NCBI GenBank assembly: GCA_027067035.1
Contig: JAMOMO010000397.1
Span: 1-6,907 of the forward strand
Source: Desulfobulbaceae bacterium
Lineage (GTDB): Bacteria > Desulfobacterota > Desulfobulbia > Desulfobulbales > Desulfocapsaceae
Direction of reading: 5' to 3'
Length of the DNA: 6,907 bases
Part shown: piece after piece, positions 6,323 through 6,907 of the stretch
How positions within the stretch are numbered: the first letter of the stretch is position 1
Layout: each line of letters opens with the position of its first letter
The notes under the pieces: model-generated
Told to the model about the DNA's origin: nothing
Seen by the model: only the letters and a program-made list of their open reading frames with translations
The model's database searches: none
Program-made: the position numbers and the translations under genes

Positions 6323-6907
6323 GGGACACTGTTTTTCATACCGGTCATGGCAGCCGCAATGGCATCATGGCTGGTGTCGCTAACTGCATTGTCGAGGACG
6401 ATTTCGCCATCATGGAAGACCATGATCCGGTCGCTGTAATGGAGAATCTCGTCAAGCTCGGGTGAAGAGAAGATGATGGTGGTTTTCGGGCTCAGTTCAT
6501 CCCGAAGGTGCTGCCATATCCATTGGCCCGACTGGATATCAAGCCCCCTGGTGGGGTTTTCCAGGAGTATCAGACGTGACGAGGGGTTCAGCAGTGAGAG
6601 AAGAAGTCGCTGCTGGTTGCCGCCGGAGAGATCTTCTGCCAGGTCGTCTGGAGTTCCTTTAATGGAAAAGGTGTTTATGGCCTCTTCCGCACGCTTTCGT
6701 GTGCTGTTGCGGGAACGCCAGAACAGAGCACCTTCTTCCCGCAGGCTGAAATGGTCCTGGAGGCTGATTCCCGTAAAAAGGGCCTCTTCCAGGCGATCTG
6801 CAGGGATGAAAGCAGTATGCAGCTCCTGTGCCTTTGCACTTGCATGGCTGTTGCATGGAAGCTCAGTCCCGAAGAGTGTCACCGTCCCGTGTTCAGGGGT
6901 TGTGAGG
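6319..6907 (-). CDS. ABC transporter ATP-binding protein, C-terminal part (N-terminus beyond right edge)
   Basis: The last 195 residues of a cytoplasmic ATPase; the frame is open through the right edge. The opening residues (LTTPEHGTVTLFG) and the FIPADRLEEALFTGISLQDHF segment match the second nucleotide-binding domain of double ATPases in sugar and BMP-type nucleoside importers (YufO/NupO-like), so two thirds of a roughly 500-residue protein should lie outside. The signature LSGGNQQR is at 6630-6607. The Walker B stretch reads LILLENP (6573-6553), with Glu and Asn where the usual Asp and Glu would be, followed by TRGLD. The switch region reads FSSPELDE and lacks the His. Such a degenerate second domain is usual in this subfamily, so this is not evidence of a broken gene. 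A GTG at 6882 could be mistaken for a start. It leads the operon into both permeases by an ATGA overlap. Confidence 0.88.
   Translation of the reverse strand, partial: LTTPEHGTVTLFGTELPCNSHASAKAQELHTAFIPADRLEEALFTGISLQDHFSLREEGALFWRSRNSTRKRAEEAINTFSIKGTPDDLAEDLSGGNQQRLLLSLLNPSSRLILLENPTRGLDIQSGQWIWQHLRDELSPKTTIIFSSPELDEILHYSDRIMVFHDGEIVLDNAVSDTSHDAIAAAMTGMKNSVP

Noticed and set aside
1..6907. CRISPR arrays, tRNA or rRNA genes, insertion sequences and phage attachment sites
   Set aside because: No regularly spaced repeats, cloverleaf-like segments, transposase-like frames or long terminal inverted repeats were seen on either strand.

Overview
The window looks like ordinary Gram-negative chromosomal DNA of about 50% GC, densely coding. 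The best guess for source is a deltaproteobacterial (Desulfobacterota-like) genome. This rests on the CBS-CBS-ACT protein type at the left, the fused PabB-PabC enzyme, and an outer-membrane beta-barrel protein, which requires an outer membrane. The lineage is inferred from recalled family distribution and was not tested.

Layout: (1) positions 1-582, minus strand, a CBS/ACT domain protein whose C-terminus runs off the left edge. (2) A 230-nt divergent intergenic region with a fair sigma70-type promoter on the minus strand. (3) 813-2735, plus strand, a bifunctional aminodeoxychorismate synthase component I / aminodeoxychorismate lyase for the p-aminobenzoate branch of folate synthesis. (4) A 311-nt non-coding stretch with two candidate promoters, the better one an extended -10 site. 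(5) 3047-4048, plus strand, an omptin-family outer-membrane protease with signal peptide, Asp-x-Asp and Asp-x-His active-site motifs and a C-terminal Phe. It is followed 41 nt later by an unrecognised 73-residue small protein (4090-4311). (6) Converging on these from the right, a minus-strand ABC transporter operon: the C-terminal part of a double ATPase (cut by the right edge) and two permeases. These are joined by two 4-nt ATGA stop/start overlaps and resemble the BMP-type nucleoside (or simple-sugar-like) uptake systems.

The three functional groups (regulatory CBS/ACT protein, folate enzyme, importer) have no visible link. The omptin and the small protein probably share a transcript. I found no RNA gene, CRISPR array, insertion sequence or convincing rho-independent terminator, and nothing that qualifies as a clearly new system. 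The points most worth a second look are the omptin-like protease with its ambiguous Asp-His register, the unknown small gene behind it, and the non-canonical Walker B of the ABC ATPase.
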